A stretch of DNA of 64,000 nt, taken from positions 310,001 to 374,000 of the forward strand of contig CP141202.1 of assembly GCA_035609245.1 (NCBI GenBank), in the 5' to 3' direction. The stretch comes from Bacteroidales bacterium MB20-C3-3 (GTDB lineage: Bacteria > Bacteroidota > Bacteroidia > Bacteroidales > UBA932). The notes under the pieces were generated by a model, which had not been told where the DNA came from, ran no database searches, and saw nothing but the letters and a program-made list of their open reading frames with translations. Of this stretch, positions 18,153-27,762 are shown piece by piece. Numbering within the stretch: position 1 is the first letter of the stretch; each line of letters begins with the position of its first letter. The position numbers were made by a program, and so were the translations under genes.

Positions 18153-19520
18153 CTAATCTGATTCGTCTGAATCATACTCTTCAATATCAAATTTAATCTC
18201 TTTTTTTGTTTTAAGACCCAGTTTCTTCAGCTTCTCAGTCTGAAGGACCAAATTATCTTTACCTGTTGTTAATTGTTTATATGATTCATCGTATTTTTCA
18301 ACAGCTTTTTCAAGATATACTCCCATATCCTTGAGATTGTCTACAAAACCAACAAATTTATCGTATAACTTTGCCCCTCTTTCAGCAATAGCAATCGCAT
18401 TCCTGTTTTGATACTCTCTTTTCCAAAGATCAACGATGAGTTTCAATGAAGTTATAAGATTAGTAGGACTCATTATCAGGATTCTTCTTTCATATGCAAA
18501 ACTCCACAAATCCGGGTCTCCTTTTATTGCAGCAATATAAGCAGGCTCGCTGGGAATAAACATCATTACAAAATCAAGAGATTTTTTATAATCATCATAT
18601 CCTTTATTGCTTAATGCAATTATATGATTTTTAACGGCATTTATGTGGTCATCCAACTCCTTTTGCTGAACAAGTGGATCCGATGCTTCAATATGCCTTA
18701 TGAATGCATTTAACGAAACTTTTGAGTCAATAATTACATTTCTGTTGTCAGGATATTTAACTATTGCATCTGGTCTCATTTTTGAGTCTAATGATTCTGA
18801 TCTTAATGGCTTACCGGAATCATCGGTAAGTTGCTCTTCAATAGTGTACTCTTCATCTTTTCTTAAACCGGACATCTCAAGAATTTTCTCAAGAATCATT
18901 TCGCCCCATCTTCCTTGTGTCTTAGCTTCACCCTTTAATGCTTTAGTAAGGTTTTTAGCCTCTTCACTGATTGTCTGATTTAATAGAGCGAGCTCTTTGA
19001 CTTTTTCACCAAGAGAGAATCTCTCTTTAGATTCCTTATCGTACACTTCGGTTACCTTTGACTTAAACTCATCTATGTTTTTTCCTAAGGGGTCAAGTAT
19101 CGCTTTGAGATTTGTCTTATTTAACTCTGTGAATTTCTCGCTCTTTGTTTCAAAAATTTTATTTGCAATATTTTCAAACTCGAGATTGAACTTTTTTGAC
19201 ATCTCATCCATTTCAGTTTTTTGGTTCTTGAGCTTGTCGTTTAAAGCACTATTTACTGCCTGGGATGCGGCAAGTCTCTCATTTGTTAAGTATAGCTTCT
19301 CTTTTACTTGGTTAATTTCCTCTTTTAAAAGGGCTAAATCATTAATTTTATCGGTAATTATTTTATCAGCAGCTTCAAGCCGGACTCTGTTTTCAGTAAC
19401 TGATGAAGCTAACTCCTGTTCAAGTTTATAGCATTTATTTGAAATATTATTATTTCCGAGAAACCAGCCGATTAAACCGCCAAGAAGTATTCCGGATAAT
19501 ATAAACACAATTATTTCCAT
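18153..19520 (-). CDS. rmuC: DNA recombination protein RmuC
   Basis: A predicted inner-membrane-anchored protein of the RmuC family, linked to suppression of inverted-repeat rearrangements and to nuclease-like folds. ATG 19520 gives 455 residues: an N-terminal membrane helix (IIVFILSGILLGGLIGWFL), a long coiled coil (about 30-180), then the RmuC core with GRWGEMILEKILEMSGL, RPDAIVKYPDNRNVIIDSKV, DYKKSLDFVMMFIPSEPAY and LIMSPTNLITSLKLI. The D...DSK residues are the PD-(D/E)XK-like part of the family. The frame remains open to 19571, but that start would overlap mnmE and add a non-membrane extension before the anchor. Last gene of the rlmD-alkD-mnmE-rmuC set. Confidence 0.92.
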   Translation of the reverse strand: MEIIVFILSGILLGGLIGWFLGNNNISNKCYKLEQELASSVTENRVRLEAADKIITDKINDLALLKEEINQVKEKLYLTNERLAASQAVNSALNDKLKNQKTEMDEMSKKFNLEFENIANKIFETKSEKFTELNKTNLKAILDPLGKNIDEFKSKVTEVYDKESKERFSLGEKVKELALLNQTISEEAKNLTKALKGEAKTQGRWGEMILEKILEMSGLRKDEEYTIEEQLTDDSGKPLRSESLDSKMRPDAIVKYPDNRNVIIDSKVSLNAFIRHIEASDPLVQQKELDDHINAVKNHIIALSNKGYDDYKKSLDFVMMFIPSEPAYIAAIKGDPDLWSFAYERRILIMSPTNLITSLKLIVDLWKREYQNRNAIAIAERGAKLYDKFVGFVDNLKDMGVYLEKAVEKYDESYKQLTTGKDNLVLQTEKLKKLGLKTKKEIKFDIEEYDSDESD

Positions 19521-19555
19521 AATAATGATTTTAAAGAGTCTGTTAAAGTTATCAA

Positions 19556-20992
19556 TTATTTCCCGATACAAAATTTACTGAAAATATTGCCTAAAATCTC
19601 TTCCGAATTAATCTCACCAACAATCTCACCCAAATGGAAAAGAGACTCTCTTATGTCTTGTGTTAAGAGGTCAGTCGATATATTCATCAGTATGCCCTCT
19701 TCAACTCTTACTAAAGCATCAAGCGCTAAAATTAACGCCTGATGGTGGCGAATATTTGTTACTAAAAGTGAATCTGATGGCATATTTTTAATTTCGCCGG
19801 CAGAGGAGATAACCTCTTTAAGTTTGTCAATTCCTGTTTTATTCTTTGCAGAGAGAGGCAACACCGATACAGGTAATAACCCAATTTTTTTTGAGATTCC
19901 AATTACATTATTAATTATATGTTTAGAGGCCTCTTCATTTTGTAAAGAGTCAGTCTTATTAATAGCAATTATTAGTGGTTGTGACAGAGAATCTAAGGAT
20001 TCTTTTATTTTAAGTAAACTATCATGAAACCCGTCAGGTCTCTCTGAATCAAGAAGCAATACAACTAAAGCAGCTCTTTTTATCTTCTCAAAAGTTCTTT
20101 CTATGCCAAGTATTTCAATTTTTTCTTCAGTATTTCTTATTCCTGCTGTATCAATAAACCTGAAAGATGTACCACCTATGTTAACAAGATCTTCAATGAA
20201 ATCTCTTGTTGTTCCATGTATATCTGAAACTATGGCTCTATCCTCACCAAGGAGTGAGTTTAAAAGTGTACTTTTTCCTGTATTTGTGGCACCAACAATT
20301 GCAACAGGTACACCATTTTTAATTACATTACCTAAAGAAAAAGAGTCGATAAGTTTTTCGAGGTGATTCTTAACATCTTTTAAAAGATTATTTAAATGAT
20401 TTCTGTCTGCAAATTCAACATCTTCTTCGCTAAAATCAAGTTCAAGCTCCATAAGCGATACTAAATTCAATAAAGAGGACCTCATTTGAGATAGTTCTTT
20501 TGAAAACCCACCTTTCATTTGATTTATTGCAACTTTGTGAGCAGCTGAAGTTTCAGATGAGATTAGGTCTGCAACAGCCTCTGCTTGTGAGAGATCCATC
20601 TTACCATTAAGAAATGCTCTTAAAGAAAATTCTCCGGGATCAGCTTGTCGTGCACCATATGAAAAGAGCAACATCATTATCTCTTTTCTAATATATGGAG
20701 ATCCGTGGCAATAAATTTCCACAAGATTTTCTCCTGTGTATGAATTTGGAGAAGAAAAGAAAACAATAAGAACCTCATCAATTAATTCTTCTCCCTTTAC
20801 AATTTTCCCAAATCTCATTTTTCTGGGCGCACTGTTAGTTAAAGATGGGCCGGAGATAGGTCTGAAAATATTATTCGAAATATCTATCGCTAAATCTCCG
20901 CTTACCCTGATTACTGATATAGCTGTGCTACCGCCAGAGGTAGCAATAGCACAAATTGTATCACCCTTTTTTAAGTTATTATTGTAATCCAT
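19556..20992 (-). CDS. mnmE: tRNA modification GTPase MnmE (TrmE)
   Basis: With MnmG it modifies U34 of certain tRNAs (cmnm5U/nm5U). The 478 residues show the N-terminal tetrahydrofolate-binding domain (TICAIATSGGSTAISVIRVS), the helical domain, an inserted G domain with G1 GATNTGKST, G2/G3 DIHGTTRD and DTAG, G4 NKTD, and the invariant C-terminal CIGK that supplies the reactive Cys. All are intact. It starts 4 bp downstream of the alkylation-repair gene. MnmG is not in the window. Confidence 0.98.
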   Translation of the reverse strand: MDYNNNLKKGDTICAIATSGGSTAISVIRVSGDLAIDISNNIFRPISGPSLTNSAPRKMRFGKIVKGEELIDEVLIVFFSSPNSYTGENLVEIYCHGSPYIRKEIMMLLFSYGARQADPGEFSLRAFLNGKMDLSQAEAVADLISSETSAAHKVAINQMKGGFSKELSQMRSSLLNLVSLMELELDFSEEDVEFADRNHLNNLLKDVKNHLEKLIDSFSLGNVIKNGVPVAIVGATNTGKSTLLNSLLGEDRAIVSDIHGTTRDFIEDLVNIGGTSFRFIDTAGIRNTEEKIEILGIERTFEKIKRAALVVLLLDSERPDGFHDSLLKIKESLDSLSQPLIIAINKTDSLQNEEASKHIINNVIGISKKIGLLPVSVLPLSAKNKTGIDKLKEVISSAGEIKNMPSDSLLVTNIRHHQALILALDALVRVEEGILMNISTDLLTQDIRESLFHLGEIVGEINSEEILGNIFSKFCIGK

Positions 20993-20996
20993 AAAA

Positions 20997-21656
20997 CTAT
21001 CTATTAATAATTCTTAAAGCCTCTCTCTCACTTAAGTTACTTAATTTATTACTCTTAACAAATTCGAAAACCCATGAGGGATTGGTTTTTGAATATTCTC
21101 GCAGTGCCCAGCCGATGGCTTTATTAATAAAAAACTCATTACTGTTTTTATTATTAAGTATTGATTTAGATAATAATTCTATATTGGTATTATTCTTGTA
21201 TTTAAGTTGAAATATAATTGATATTCTTATAAGCCAAAATATATCAGAGTTCATCCATTTATTGATAAATTTTTCAGAATAAATCGGATATTTAAGATAA
21301 ACAAATCCAATCAGCGGAGACAAAGAGTCAATACTATCCCACCATGGACGGATTAAAGCTATTTGTTCAAACTTAGAAAGATCTTCCGGTAATATATTCT
21401 TTTTCAGTTTATCCAGATAACTAATCGCTAAGTAAGTGAACTCTCTCTCAGGAAGATTAAAACAGTAACACACAAACTCCCAGTCAATTTCCTCCTTTTT
21501 ATCAATTTTTGATAAAAATATTCTGGATAAATCTGCTCTTTTTTGTGATCCAATACCTAAAAAAGGGAAATGATTTCTCATATATGCAGACATTTCCCGC
21601 CCTCTGTCAGCATCTTTATTTTTATAGAATAGCGAAACAATCTCTTTTTTATCCAT
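20997..21656 (-). CDS. AlkD-like DNA alkylation repair glycosylase
   Basis: A 219-residue HEAT-like-repeat DNA glycosylase of the AlkC/AlkD superfamily, which removes N3- and N7-alkylated purines. Key AlkD-type residues are recognisable: Trp and Asp in IRPWWDSID, Arg in FWLIRISIIFQL, and Trp in IGWALREYSKTNPSWV. Size is normal. Its start overlaps the rlmD 3' end by eight bases, so it is probably co-translated with that rRNA methylase; mnmE follows after 4 bp. Confidence 0.87.
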   Translation of the reverse strand: MDKKEIVSLFYKNKDADRGREMSAYMRNHFPFLGIGSQKRADLSRIFLSKIDKKEEIDWEFVCYCFNLPEREFTYLAISYLDKLKKNILPEDLSKFEQIALIRPWWDSIDSLSPLIGFVYLKYPIYSEKFINKWMNSDIFWLIRISIIFQLKYKNNTNIELLSKSILNNKNSNEFFINKAIGWALREYSKTNPSWVFEFVKSNKLSNLSEREALRIINR

Positions 21657-23058
21657 TTTTCAACTCAAGTAAAACGACATTTTCTAAATGATGAGTGTGT
21701 GGGAACATATCCACAGGCTGAACTTTAGTAATTTGATAAAGATCCTTCATTATTGAAATATCTCTAGCCTGAGTAGCAGGGTTACAGCTTACATACACTA
21801 TTTTAGAAGGTCTTACTTTAACTATTACATCAACTACATCCGGATGAACTCCAGCTCTAGGTGGATCAAGAATAATCACATCTGGTTTACCGTTTTGTTC
21901 TATAAATGACTCTGAAATTACATCTTTCATATCTCCTGCGAAAAAACGGGTGTTGTTTAAATTATTAATTGAAGCATTAATTTTCGCATCTTCAATAGCT
22001 TCGGGGACATACTCTACACCAATTACTTTTTTAACTTTAGAAGCTAAGAAAAGTGCAATTGTTCCTGTTCCAGTGTATAAGTCATATAAAATCTCACTAC
22101 CATTTAATTCAGCAAATTCTCTGACAACACAATAAAGCTTATATGCCTGTTTGCTGTTTGTTTGAAAGAATGATTTAGGTCCAATTTTGAATCTTAACCC
22201 CTCCATCTCTTCATAAATTGAATCTCGTCCACAATATTTAACAACATCAAGATCATTAATAGTGTCATTCTTTTTACCATTAATAACATAGTTTAGTGAT
22301 GTTATTTCAGGGAAAGTTGATATGAGGGCTTCCATTAAACTGTCTATCTTATCTTTATCAAAATAAAAAAATACAACAATAACCATTAATTCACCTATTG
22401 AAGATGTTCTGATTATTAAAGTACGCAGCAAACCATGCTGCTCTCTAAGGTCAAAAAAAGTATAATCGTTCTTGAAAGCAAAATCTCTTATAAAATTTCT
22501 AATATCGTTTGAGGGCTCCTCCTGCAAGTAGCATTTGTCAATATCAACTACTTTATCAAACATTCCGGAAATATGAAAACCTAATCCATATCTCTCTTTA
22601 TCTGATAGTTTATCAGCCTCAGCCAAAGAATTAATCCATCTTTTGTTAGAGAAAGTAAATTCTAACTTATTTCTGTAATTGATTGTTTTTTCTGAGCCAA
22701 GTATTGGAAAAATCTCCGGCAAATCAAGATCTCCAATTCTTTTTAACTGATCAGCAACCTGTTGATGTTTAAATAAAAGCTGAAGGTGGTAGGGTAGAGG
22801 TTGCCATTTACAGCCTCCGCAAAGGCCATAATGAGAACAAAATGGATCTATTCTATCTTGTGATTGTTTAACAACTCTTTTAACAACACCCTCCATCCAC
22901 CCACTCTTTTTTCTCTGTATCTCAACATCAACAACATCTCCCGGAATGGCAAAAGGGACAAAAAGAACTTTCCCGTCTATTCTGGCAATGGATCTTCCCT
23001 CAGCAGCAACAGATTCAATTACCACTCCTTCTAATACCTCTCTAACTTTTTTCTTCAT
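21649..23058 (-). CDS. rlmD: 23S rRNA (uracil-C5)-methyltransferase RlmD/RumA-like
   Basis: SAM-dependent m5U methyltransferase. The 469 residues begin with a TRAM RNA-binding domain (GVVIESVAAEGRSIARIDGKV), followed by the [4Fe-4S] site CSHYGLCGGCKW (about 74-85) with the fourth Cys likely in DKCYLQEE, a central beta domain, and the Rossmann domain with LYDLYTGTGTIALFLASK, the DPPRAGVHPDVV loop and the catalytic YVSCNPATQARD Cys. The intact Fe-S set argues for RlmD rather than TrmA. U1939 is the expected target; RlmC-type U747 methylation is the main alternative. First gene of the rlmD-alkD-mnmE-rmuC operon. Confidence 0.9.
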   Translation of the reverse strand: MKKKVREVLEGVVIESVAAEGRSIARIDGKVLFVPFAIPGDVVDVEIQRKKSGWMEGVVKRVVKQSQDRIDPFCSHYGLCGGCKWQPLPYHLQLLFKHQQVADQLKRIGDLDLPEIFPILGSEKTINYRNKLEFTFSNKRWINSLAEADKLSDKERYGLGFHISGMFDKVVDIDKCYLQEEPSNDIRNFIRDFAFKNDYTFFDLREQHGLLRTLIIRTSSIGELMVIVVFFYFDKDKIDSLMEALISTFPEITSLNYVINGKKNDTINDLDVVKYCGRDSIYEEMEGLRFKIGPKSFFQTNSKQAYKLYCVVREFAELNGSEILYDLYTGTGTIALFLASKVKKVIGVEYVPEAIEDAKINASINNLNNTRFFAGDMKDVISESFIEQNGKPDVIILDPPRAGVHPDVVDVIVKVRPSKIVYVSCNPATQARDISIMKDLYQITKVQPVDMFPHTHHLENVVLLELKNG

Positions 23059-23131
23059 TGTTTGTTAATATATGTCGCGAAATTAAGGTTTTTCGTAAAT
23101 TCGTGAAAGAAACATTTAATAATAATTAAAT

Positions 23132-24379
23132 ATGAAGGCTTTTTACAGACTAATAACCATAATATTGATATTTAGTTTCAATATTATGAACGCCCAGGAG
23201 TTTTACTCCGTTTCAGGCAAAGTGCTGGATGCCTCCAGCAAAAGACAATTAAGTTATGCTTCTATACAGTTGATTTCAACAAATATCAGCAATGTAACAA
23301 ACTCTGAAGGTAATTTTATATTAAAAGTGCCTGTAAATCTTAAGTCGGATACACTACTAGTATCATACCTTGGATATAAGACGCAGAAAATTGTTTTAAA
23401 ACCTGGTATTGATCAAAGAATCAATATAATGCTTAATCCATCAGAAATAGATCTTAAACCAATAACGATAAGACCTCAGGATCCGTATGAGTTGGTAATG
23501 ATGGCTATAAACAGAATTGACCGAAACTATCATGTTGATCACATGCAGGTAACTGCGTTTTATAGGGAGATGATTAAGAAAGGGGGGACTTATGTTTCAA
23601 TAAATGAAGCTGTTCTGGATATCAATAAATCTGCTTATGGTAGTTTTAGAATGGATCAAATTGGAATATACAAGGCAAGAGGTAACTATGATTCTAACAG
23701 AATAGATACTCTGATGGTAAAATTTCAGGGTGGACCTCATTCAGCACTTGAGATAGATGTTGCAAGTGACCCGTTTCTAGGAGTGGAACCAATTGTTATT
23801 AAAGAATATTATGATTTTAAGATGGTAGCTCCGGTAACAATCGATAATAAGTATTTTTATGTAATTGAATTTGACCAAAAACCATATCTCACAGATATTC
23901 TATTCAGAGGCAGATTATATATTGAATCAGAGTCCATGGCCTTTGCAAGAATTGAATTCAATATGAATGTAGAGGATAACCCAAGAGCTAACTCATTTTT
24001 TATCAGGAAAAAACCATCAAATCTAAAAATGGATGTTGTATCTGCGGCATATCTTGTAAATTACAAAGAGATAAATGGAATATGGCATTTTGATTATTCA
24101 AGAACAGAAGTGAAATTTAATGCGAAATGGGATAAAAGATGGTTTCGTAATACTTATACAATTACCTCAGAACTAGCATCTACAGAAATTTCGGACAGGC
24201 AAAGAAAAATTGAAAATCTAAACAGGATTAAATCAAAAGACATTATGTCTAATAAAGTACAAGATTTTACTGATGAAAATTTCTGGGGAGCATATAATAT
24301 CATTGAACCCGATGCTTCAATTGAAAGCGTTATATCTAGAATCATCAGACAGTTAAATAAAAGAGATAAAGATCTCTAA
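23132..24379 (+). CDS. Secreted CarboxypepD_reg-like domain protein
   Basis: A 415-residue exported protein. A signal peptide (about 1-21, ending near NAQ) is followed by a transthyretin-like carboxypeptidase regulatory domain (about 25-105: FYSVSGKVLDASSKRQLSYA, DTLLVSYLGYKTQKIVL), the plug-like N-terminal module common in Bacteroidetes outer-membrane proteins. The remaining ~300 residues (EIDLKPITIRPQDPYELVMM onward) form a conserved but functionally unassigned domain often seen with this module, rich in beta strands and without a beta-barrel end signature. It is probably periplasmic or outer-membrane attached. It stands before rarA on the same strand, 22 bp away, with no evident functional link. 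Confidence 0.8.
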   Translation: MKAFYRLITIILIFSFNIMNAQEFYSVSGKVLDASSKRQLSYASIQLISTNISNVTNSEGNFILKVPVNLKSDTLLVSYLGYKTQKIVLKPGIDQRINIMLNPSEIDLKPITIRPQDPYELVMMAINRIDRNYHVDHMQVTAFYREMIKKGGTYVSINEAVLDINKSAYGSFRMDQIGIYKARGNYDSNRIDTLMVKFQGGPHSALEIDVASDPFLGVEPIVIKEYYDFKMVAPVTIDNKYFYVIEFDQKPYLTDILFRGRLYIESESMAFARIEFNMNVEDNPRANSFFIRKKPSNLKMDVVSAAYLVNYKEINGIWHFDYSRTEVKFNAKWDKRWFRNTYTITSELASTEISDRQRKIENLNRIKSKDIMSNKVQDFTDENFWGAYNIIEPDASIESVISRIIRQLNKRDKDL

Positions 24380-24401
24380 TAACTGTAATACAATTTATAT
24401 T

Positions 24402-25709
24402 ATGTTAAATAGCTCCGAAGAAAATCAAAACTTTGTTACAGCACCACTAGCAGAGCGCTTGCGCCCTACTTCTCTTGACGAATATGTCGGGCAAGAGCAT
24501 TTAGTTGGGAAAGATGCTGTGTTAAGAAAAATGATTGAGAGTGGAAATATATCTTCATTTATTCTATGGGGACCTCCTGGTGTTGGTAAAACAACCCTAG
24601 CCAAGATAATATCACATAAACTTGAGAGGCCATTTTATACCCTTTCTGCTGTAAATGCCGGTGTTAAAGAAGTGAGGGAAATAATTGATAAATCCAAATC
24701 AAAATCTCTGTTTACCAAAGGCAGGCCTATACTGTTTATTGATGAGATACACAGATTCAGTAAATCTCAGCAAGATGCACTTTTAGGTGCAGTTGAAGAT
24801 GGAACAATTGTTCTGATTGGAGCAACAACTGAAAACCCCTCTTTTGAAGTTATTACTCCCCTCCTTTCAAGATGTCAGGTTTATATTCTAAAATCTCTGG
24901 AAAAAGATGATTTAATTAAGCTGACTGACAGAGCATTAAAGGATGATAATATTACTAAAAATTTTAAAATTGTCTTAAAAGAATCTGATGCTCTGTTTAG
25001 ATTTTCTGGGGGAGATGCAAGAAAACTACTTAATATAATTGAGTTGATAACCTCGTCATACAATAAAGATGATGAGATTATAATCACAAATAGTCTTGTT
25101 ACTGAAAAGCTACAGGAAAATATTGCTATTTATGATAAAAATGGAGAGCAGCATTATGATATAATATCTGCATTTATCAAGAGTGTAAGAGGTTCAGACC
25201 CAAATGCTGCAATTTACTGGCTTGCAAGAATGATTTCCGGAGGCGAAGACCCCTTATTTATTGCAAGGAGAATGATAATTCTGGCATCTGAGGATATCGG
25301 CCTTGCAAATCCAAATGCATTAATGCTTGCAAACTCCTGCTTTGATGCTGTAAGTAAAATCGGAATGCCGGAATCAAGAATAATTCTTTCTCACACTGTA
25401 ATTTACCTTGCCACATCACCAAAAAGTAACTCTGCATATTTGGCAATTGACGCAGCGTTAGAAGAGATAACAAAGTATGGCTACAGGCCTGTCCCTTTGC
25501 ATCTTAGAAATGCCCCTACAAAATTAATGAAGAGCATTGGATATGGAGAGGATTACAAATATGCCCACTCTTACGAGGGAAATTTTACAGATTTGGAATT
25601 CCTCCCAGAAGAGATGTCCGGAAGAAAATTTTATACTCCCGCTAACAATCCCAGAGAAAGAGAGATAAGTTCTACACTTGGCCGTCTCTGGAAAAAGTAT
25701 GAATACTGA
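24402..25709 (+). CDS. rarA: Replication-associated recombination protein A (AAA+ ATPase)
   Basis: A 435-residue clamp-loader-like AAA+ ATPase (RarA/MgsA/WRNIP1 family) acting at stalled replication forks. The N-terminus PLAERLRPTSLDEYVGQEHL is diagnostic. Walker A GPPGVGKTT (~57), Walker B LFIDEIHRFSKSQQDALL (~107), sensor 1 GATTENPSFEV and the C-terminal tetramerisation segments (ISGGEDPLFIARRMIILASEDIGLANP, TKYGYRPVPLHLRNAPT) are intact. Confidence 0.97.
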   Translation: MLNSSEENQNFVTAPLAERLRPTSLDEYVGQEHLVGKDAVLRKMIESGNISSFILWGPPGVGKTTLAKIISHKLERPFYTLSAVNAGVKEVREIIDKSKSKSLFTKGRPILFIDEIHRFSKSQQDALLGAVEDGTIVLIGATTENPSFEVITPLLSRCQVYILKSLEKDDLIKLTDRALKDDNITKNFKIVLKESDALFRFSGGDARKLLNIIELITSSYNKDDEIIITNSLVTEKLQENIAIYDKNGEQHYDIISAFIKSVRGSDPNAAIYWLARMISGGEDPLFIARRMIILASEDIGLANPNALMLANSCFDAVSKIGMPESRIILSHTVIYLATSPKSNSAYLAIDAALEEITKYGYRPVPLHLRNAPTKLMKSIGYGEDYKYAHSYEGNFTDLEFLPEEMSGRKFYTPANNPREREISSTLGRLWKKYEY

Positions 25710-25722
25710 TTACAATTTTAAC

Positions 25723-25730
25723 TATTTTTG
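25723..25730 (+). promoter_or_regulatory. Candidate -7 element for the NagB/PIG-L gene
   Basis: TATTTTTG matches the Bacteroidetes -7 consensus TAnnTTTG and lies in the short gap after rarA, 18 bases before the proposed ATG at 25749. It also overlaps the alternative TTG start (25728), which argues against that start. No -33 TTTG at the usual spacing. Confidence 0.4.
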
Positions 25731-25748
25731 CAGTTCAATTCTAATGTT

Positions 25749-27647
25749 ATGATAATTCACGGTGATTTCACAAAAAGGTACGAGAAGATTCCTGTAGATA
25801 TCTACGAAGACTCTTCCGCAGCTTCGGTTCTCGTTGCAGAAACTATTGCAGAATTAATAAGAAGCAAATCAAGAAAAGGACAGAATTGTGTTCTGGCACT
25901 CAGCGCAAGTTCTTCAGCCATCCAAGTTTACGAAGAACTGGTTAACATTCATAAAACAAAAGATCTCTCTTTTAAGAATGTTCATCTTTTTTCCGTAGAA
26001 GAGTACTGGCCTCTGAATAAAAATGAATTACAAAGCCACTACCGTTTTTTTCAGGAATATATTCTGGAAGGCATTGATATACCAAAAGAGAATATCCATT
26101 TTTTAGATGGAGAAGTCGCAAAATCAAAAGTTCATGATTACTGCGAAAACTATGAATCCTCAATAAAAAAACTAGGAGGTATTGATGCCCTTATTACTGG
26201 CGGAATGGGGTTCAACGAGCCTGGATCTCCTTATAACTCAAAAACAAGGCTAATTACCCTCAACTACTCCTCCAGAGTCTCGGCAGCGTCAGAGTTCTTT
26301 GGTGTTGAATATGTGCCTTTCCATGCGCTCACAATGGGTATTGAGACTATTCTTTCCGCAAAAAAAATATTCTTCCTTGCATGGGGAGAAGGTAAGGCAC
26401 CATCTATTGCTAAAATGGTAGAGGGACCGATAAACGAACAGACTCCCCTATCCTATTTACAGCAGCACGATAACCTGGAGGTGATTATTGACTTGCCTGC
26501 TGCTGCTGAATTAACCAGGGTTAAAACCCCTTGGCTAACCGGTTCTGTAGAGTGGACTGATTTTATGATAAGAAAATCAGTATTTTGGCTCTGCAAAAAA
26601 CTTGATAAGCCAATTCTAAAATTAACTGACCGAGATTACAATGACAATGGGATGAGTGATCTTGTAACTGAAAATGGACCAGCCAGCAAGATTAACATAA
26701 AGGTATTTAATGATCTTCAGCATACTATATCCGGATGGCCGGGAGGAAAGCCAAATGCCGACGACTCTACCAGACCGGAAAGAGCCAAGCCTTTTCCTAA
26801 GAAAGTAATAATTTTCAGCCCTCATCCAGATGACGATGTAATATCAATGGGTGGAACAATGGCAAGGCTCTCTGAGCACGGCCACGAGGTTCATATAGCA
26901 TATCAGGTTTCAGGAAACATCGCTGTCTTTGATCATGATGCTGTCAGATTCCTGGATTTTATAAGAGACAGCTCTAAGATATTTGACTATGACACTGTTA
27001 AAAGTGAAAATATTTACGAATCTGCTCTTAAGGAACTTAGTGTTAAACACCCAGGGCAACCAGACACTCCTAATATAAGAGCTGTAAAGGGTGCGATAAG
27101 AAGAGGTGAAGCCAAAGCCGCCTGCAGATATCTTAAAATTCCAGAGAACCGAGTTCACTTCCTTGACCTTCCGTTTTATGAAACCGGTGGAGTTAAGAAA
27201 AAACCAATCAGTAACGCTGATATTGAGATTGTGAAGAATCTCCTTCAACAGGTTAAACCTCATCAGATATATGCTGCCGGTGATCTGAGTGACCCTCACG
27301 GAACACATAGAGTTTGCCTTCAAGCTATACTTGCTGCTTTAGATGAACTTAAGGACGAAAAGTGGTTGAAAGACTGTAGAGTATGGCTATATCGCGGTGC
27401 ATGGCAAGAGTGGGATGTTGCTGATTCCAATATGGCAGTTCCCCTTAGTCCGGAAGAGGTATTCATTAAAAGGGAGGCAATCTTCAAACACCAGTCTCAA
27501 AAAGACAGACCTCTTTTTCCAGGATCTGATAAACGAGAATTCTGGCAGAGGGCAGAAGAGAGAAACCATAACACAGCCTTGCTTTTTGACAAGTTGGGAA
27601 TGGCAGAATACCAGGCAATAGAACTATTCGTCAGACACGATCTTTAA
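25749..27647 (+). CDS. NagB-like sugar isomerase domain fused to PIG-L deacetylase
   Basis: A 632-residue fusion. Residues about 1-270 are a glucosamine-6-phosphate deaminase (NagB) fold (CVLALSASSSAIQVYEEL, FNEPGSPYNSKTR, LAWGEGKAPSIAKMVEGP). Residues about 345-620 are a PIG-L/LmbE zinc N-deacetylase with FSPHPDDDVISMGGT (His359, Asp361, Asp362) and DPHGTHR (~515). The zinc ligands are intact. In the NagB half, the positions of the canonical Asp72, Asp141 and His143 are changed (SVEEYWPL; TGGMGFNEP), while the Glu of FNEP is kept, so deaminase chemistry is doubtful and the domain may bind sugar phosphates. Similar fusions are common in Bacteroidetes and often named nagB. ATG 25749 is preferred over TTG 25728. 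An intrinsic terminator follows. Confidence 0.88.
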   Translation: MIIHGDFTKRYEKIPVDIYEDSSAASVLVAETIAELIRSKSRKGQNCVLALSASSSAIQVYEELVNIHKTKDLSFKNVHLFSVEEYWPLNKNELQSHYRFFQEYILEGIDIPKENIHFLDGEVAKSKVHDYCENYESSIKKLGGIDALITGGMGFNEPGSPYNSKTRLITLNYSSRVSAASEFFGVEYVPFHALTMGIETILSAKKIFFLAWGEGKAPSIAKMVEGPINEQTPLSYLQQHDNLEVIIDLPAAAELTRVKTPWLTGSVEWTDFMIRKSVFWLCKKLDKPILKLTDRDYNDNGMSDLVTENGPASKINIKVFNDLQHTISGWPGGKPNADDSTRPERAKPFPKKVIIFSPHPDDDVISMGGTMARLSEHGHEVHIAYQVSGNIAVFDHDAVRFLDFIRDSSKIFDYDTVKSENIYESALKELSVKHPGQPDTPNIRAVKGAIRRGEAKAACRYLKIPENRVHFLDLPFYETGGVKKKPISNADIEIVKNLLQQVKPHQIYAAGDLSDPHGTHRVCLQAILAALDELKDEKWLKDCRVWLYRGAWQEWDVADSNMAVPLSPEEVFIKREAIFKHQSQKDRPLFPGSDKREFWQRAEERNHNTALLFDKLGMAEYQAIELFVRHDL

Positions 27648-27668
27648 TATTGATTAAATTGATAACCG

Positions 27669-27696
27669 GGGTGGCAAATTGCCACCCTTTTTTTTT
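27669..27696 (+). terminator. Intrinsic terminator after the NagB/PIG-L gene
   Basis: An 8-9 bp stem (GGGTGGCA / TGCCACCC, minimal loop AAT) is followed by nine T residues, 22 bases after the stop codon. This is the cleanest Rho-independent terminator in the window. Confidence 0.92.
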
Positions 27697-27701
27697 GATT
27701 A

Positions 27702-27718
27702 ATTGTTAAGTCAACAAT
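27702..27718. promoter_or_regulatory. Weak palindrome upstream of the dehydrogenase operon
   Basis: ATTGTT-N5-AACAAT lies 45-60 bases before the E1-alpha start codon, between the upstream terminator and the gene. It could be a dyad operator for the 2-oxoacid dehydrogenase operon, but short A/T dyads are frequent by chance in this genome. Confidence 0.2.
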
Positions 27719-27762
27719 ATGTACAATTATTTGTTTTATAAAGACATCAATAATTAAAACAT

